Below, in pieces: positions 61,400-64,000 of a DNA stretch of 64,000 bases. How positions within the stretch are numbered: the stretch's first letter is position 1; the number at the start of each line of letters is the position of its first letter. The notes under the pieces are model-generated. The model was not told the origin of the DNA, did no database searches, and was given only the letters and a program-made list of their open reading frames with translations. This stretch comes from Musicola paradisiaca NCPPB 2511 (GTDB lineage: Bacteria > Pseudomonadota > Gammaproteobacteria > Enterobacterales > Enterobacteriaceae), in the NCBI RefSeq assembly GCF_000400505.1, contig NZ_CM001857.1, forward strand, positions 593,032-657,031. The letters are read 5' to 3'. The translations under genes and the position numbers were made by a program.

Positions 61400-61785
61400 T
61401 ATATAAATAGCGGTTATTTGATGTTTTTTGATTTTAATCCCACTATTTTCATATTTACTGGTATTTTCAACACGGTTCATCTCCTTCCTATAACGCTTTT
61501 TATCCTTGTTGGCGTATTTACATCCACTTTTTGACTCATCCTGCCTGGCAACCGTTTACTTACATCAATTGATATGTGTTTTCTCCGCTCTAAGCCGTGT
61601 ATACGGCATCAAGGCGGTAAAAAGGGATAATTTTTTGGTGTTTCAGTAGACAAGTATCGGGGGCATCATTAAAATGCGCGCAATTTGCCGAAAATTTGCC
61701 TTACAGGTGGTTTTTGCGTTGATTTAGATCGTTAAATCTGAATTAATATGCAAATAACGTGATTGTTTATTCCTTGGAGGGTGTT
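61400..61785. other. carA control region
   Basis: With the dapB terminator this gap is about 460 bases. It is AT-rich at 61390-61540. In E. coli this interval holds pyrimidine promoter P1 and arginine promoter P2. A P2-like promoter, TTGATT (61719-61724) and ATTAAT (61742-61747) 17 bases apart, overlaps the ARG boxes. P1, IHF and PurR sites could not be read with confidence. Confidence 0.6.
61737..61775. promoter_or_regulatory. Tandem ARG boxes (ArgR operator) of carA
   Basis: Two 18-base boxes, 61737-61754 (TCTGAATTAATATGCAAA) and 61758-61775 (CGTGATTGTTTATTCCTT), are separated by 3 bases. They match the ArgR consensus wnTGAATwwwwATTCAnw and the usual box spacing. They overlap the putative P2 -10 element, giving arginine repression of carAB. 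Confidence 0.88.
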
Positions 61786-62934
61786 TTGATTAAGTCAGCG
61801 CTATTGGTTCTGGAAGACGGAACCCAGTTCCACGGTCGGGCCATCGGGGCGGAAGGTGCGGCAGTGGGGGAAGTGGTCTTCAATACATCAATGACCGGTT
61901 ATCAAGAAATCCTCACTGATCCTTCCTATTCCCGCCAGATTGTCACTCTTACTTATCCCCATATCGGTAACGTTGGCGCCAATAATGCCGATGAAGAATC
62001 CCCCGCTATTCACGCTCAAGGCTTGGTCATCCGCGATTTGCCCCTGATTGCCAGCAACTATCGCAGTGAAGAGAGCCTGTCGGATTACCTCAAGCGTCAC
62101 AATATTGTGGCGATAGCCGATATTGATACCCGCAAACTGACTCGTTTACTGCGTGAAAAAGGTGCGCAGAACGGTTGTATCATTGCGGGCGACGCGCCGG
62201 ATGCGGCGCTGGCGTTGGAAAAAGCCAAAGCCTTTCCGGGATTGAAAGGCATGGATCTCGCTAAAGAAGTCACGACCCGTGAAAGCTACCCCTGGCTGCA
62301 AGGCAGTTGGACGTTGCAAGGCGAACTGCCGCCGGCCAAAGCGGAAGATGAACTGCCGTTCCATGTGGTGGCTTATGACTACGGTGTGAAGCGTAATATC
62401 CTGCGCATGCTGGTAGATCGCGGTTGTCGTCTGACGGTCGTTCCGGCGACAACGCCGGCGGATGACGTGCTGAAACTCAATCCGGACGGGATTTTCCTCT
62501 CCAACGGCCCCGGTGATCCGGAGCCCTGCGATTATGCCATCGCCGCTATCAAGGCGTTTCTGGCAACCGATATTCCGGTATTCGGCATCTGTCTGGGCCA
62601 CCAATTGCTGGCGCTGGCCAGTGGCGCCAAAACCGTCAAGATGAAGTTCGGCCACCACGGCGGCAACCATCCGGTTAAAGATCTGGACGGCAACCGGGTG
62701 ATGATCACTGCCCAAAACCACGGGTTCGCGGTCGATGAAACGTCTCTGCCCGCGACGCTGCGCGCGACGCACAAGTCGCTGTTTGATGGTTCGCTGCAGG
62801 GCCTTCACCGTACCGACAAACCGGCATTCAGCTTCCAGGGGCATCCTGAAGCCAGCCCCGGCCCGCATGACGCCGCGCCGCTGTTCGATCACTTCATCGA
62901 GCTGATTGAGTCTTATCGTAGCCATACCAAATAA
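61786..62934 (+). CDS. carA: Carbamoyl-phosphate synthase small subunit
   Basis: Glutamine amidotransferase subunit passing ammonia to CarB for carbamoyl phosphate, used in arginine and pyrimidine synthesis. The 382 residues equal E. coli CarA. The start is TTG 61786 ([17 protein letters not shown]), five bases after GGAGG. The catalytic cysteine is in [17 protein letters not shown] (near residue 269), and the His-Glu pair is in [18 protein letters not shown] (near 353). It is followed by carB 87 bases later. Confidence 0.98.
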   Translation: MIKSALLVLEDGTQFHGRAIGAEGAAVGEVVFNTSMTGYQEILTDPSYSRQIVTLTYPHIGNVGANNADEESPAIHAQGLVIRDLPLIASNYRSEESLSDYLKRHNIVAIADIDTRKLTRLLREKGAQNGCIIAGDAPDAALALEKAKAFPGLKGMDLAKEVTTRESYPWLQGSWTLQGELPPAKAEDELPFHVVAYDYGVKRNILRMLVDRGCRLTVVPATTPADDVLKLNPDGIFLSNGPGDPEPCDYAIAAIKAFLATDIPVFGICLGHQLLALASGAKTVKMKFGHHGGNHPVKDLDGNRVMITAQNHGFAVDETSLPATLRATHKSLFDGSLQGLHRTDKPAFSFQGHPEASPGPHDAAPLFDHFIELIESYRSHTK

Positions 62935-63021
62935 TCAGAATCCGTTTAGTCACGCTGCGATATAAGCACAGGGCGCAAGCGCCAACGCGGCGGTGAGTAA
63001 ACGGGTTTGCAGGAGCGAGAA

Positions 63022-64000
63022 ATGCCAAAACGTACAGACATAAAAAGTATCCTGATTCTTGGCGCCGGCCCGATTGTGATCGGTCAGGCGTGCGAATTTG
63101 ACTACTCCGGCGCCCAGGCGTGTAAGGCGCTGCGTGAAGAAGGCTACCGTGTGATTCTGGTGAACTCCAACCCGGCCACGATCATGACCGACCCGGAGAT
63201 GGCGGACGCCACCTACATTGAGCCGATTCACTGGGAAGTGGTGCGCAAGATTATCGAAAAAGAACGCCCGGATGCGGTGCTGCCGACGATGGGCGGCCAG
63301 ACGGCGCTGAACTGTGCGCTGGAGCTGGAACGTCAGGGCGTGCTGGCGGAATTCGGCGTGACCATGATCGGCGCTACTGCCGATGCGATTGATAAAGCGG
63401 AAGATCGTCGCCGGTTCGACATCGCGATGAAAAAAATCGGGCTGGAAACCGCCCGTTCCGGCATCGCGCATACGATGGACGAAGCGCTGGCGGTTGCTGC
63501 GGATGTCGGCTACCCGTGCATTATCCGCCCGTCATTTACGATGGGCGGCACCGGCGGCGGTATTGCGTACAACCGTGAAGAGTTCGAAGAAATCTGCGCG
63601 CGTGGCCTGGATCTGTCACCGACCAACGAATTGTTGATCGACGAATCGCTGATCGGCTGGAAAGAGTATGAAATGGAAGTGGTGCGGGATAAAAACGACA
63701 ACTGCATCATCGTCTGCTCGATTGAAAACCTTGACGCCATGGGGATCCACACCGGCGACTCCATTACGGTAGCGCCCGCCCAGACCCTGACCGACAAGGA
63801 ATACCAGATCATGCGTAACGCCTCGATGGCGGTACTGCGTGAAATCGGCGTGGAAACCGGCGGTTCTAACGTACAGTTCGCGGTGAACCCGAAAACCGGT
63901 CGCCTGATTGTCATCGAAATGAACCCGCGCGTGTCCCGTTCTTCGGCGTTGGCGTCCAAAGCGACCGGCTTCCCGATCGCTAAGATCGCCGCCAAGCTGG
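63022..64000 (+). CDS. carB: Carbamoyl-phosphate synthase large subunit, 3' end beyond window
   Basis: ATP-grasp enzyme making carbamoyl phosphate from bicarbonate, ammonia and two ATP. The 326 codons present are about the first third of the roughly 1070-residue family. The N-terminal domain starts [21 protein letters not shown], with [20 protein letters not shown] (near residue 168) and [18 protein letters not shown] (near 299) typical of the first carboxyphosphate domain. CAGGAGCGAGAA precedes the ATG. The gene is truncated only by the window edge. Confidence 0.98.
   Translation, partial: MPKRTDIKSILILGAGPIVIGQACEFDYSGAQACKALREEGYRVILVNSNPATIMTDPEMADATYIEPIHWEVVRKIIEKERPDAVLPTMGGQTALNCALELERQGVLAEFGVTMIGATADAIDKAEDRRRFDIAMKKIGLETARSGIAHTMDEALAVAADVGYPCIIRPSFTMGGTGGGIAYNREEFEEICARGLDLSPTNELLIDESLIGWKEYEMEVVRDKNDNCIIVCSIENLDAMGIHTGDSITVAPAQTLTDKEYQIMRNASMAVLREIGVETGGSNVQFAVNPKTGRLIVIEMNPRVSRSSALASKATGFPIAKIAAKL

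Overview
The window is a chromosomal segment of an enterobacterium (order Enterobacterales). Almost every protein can be matched by eye to an Escherichia coli K-12 family, but gene order and several insertions differ from E. coli. The degenerate inverted repeat at 10734-10859 resembles a short repeat common in Serratia, Yersinia and Pectobacteriaceae. Together with the gene order, this suggests a soft-rot type genus such as Dickeya, Pectobacterium or Brenneria. That placement is an inference. No rRNA, tRNA, CRISPR array, prophage or intact insertion sequence was seen.

Left part (1-24.5 kb): mpl (cut by the window edge) is divergent from fbp. A minus-strand block follows: ruvX, yqgE, gshB, rsmE, endA, sprT, metK. 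Next on the plus strand come speA with a long leader, a TsgA-type transporter where E. coli has speB, then tktA, epd, pgk, fbaA, mscS, argO and yggE. argP lies on the minus strand, followed by rpiA and serA. These genes link the pentose phosphate pathway and lower glycolysis to serine, methionine/SAM, glutathione, polyamine and arginine metabolism.

Middle (24.5-47.8 kb): a lineage-specific chemoreceptor is followed by ettA, slt, trpR, yjjX, gpmB, rob, creA, arcA, yjtD and the attenuated threonine operon thrLABC. Then come yaaA, talB, a membrane GGDEF protein, mog, an MHS-family transporter and satP. This is the E. coli minute 99.6-0.2 region with creBCD and yaaJ missing and two extra genes inserted.

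Right part (47.8-64 kb): dnaK-dnaJ with heat-shock promoters, nhaA-nhaR, rpsT (TTG start), the ribF-ileS-lspA-fkpB-ispH cluster, dapB, and carA (TTG start) with carB running off the end.

The regulatory DNA is readable at many loci. It includes met boxes before metK, a Cra site before epd, a TrpR operator before trpR, a thr attenuator with a perfect 9-bp antiterminator pairing, sigma-32 promoters before dnaK and tandem ARG boxes before carA. The most unusual structure is a 53-codon leader reading frame with its own ribosome site. It runs through an intrinsic terminator and overlaps the speA start, suggesting translation-linked attenuation. No whole new defence or mobile system is evident; this is mostly conserved housekeeping DNA.
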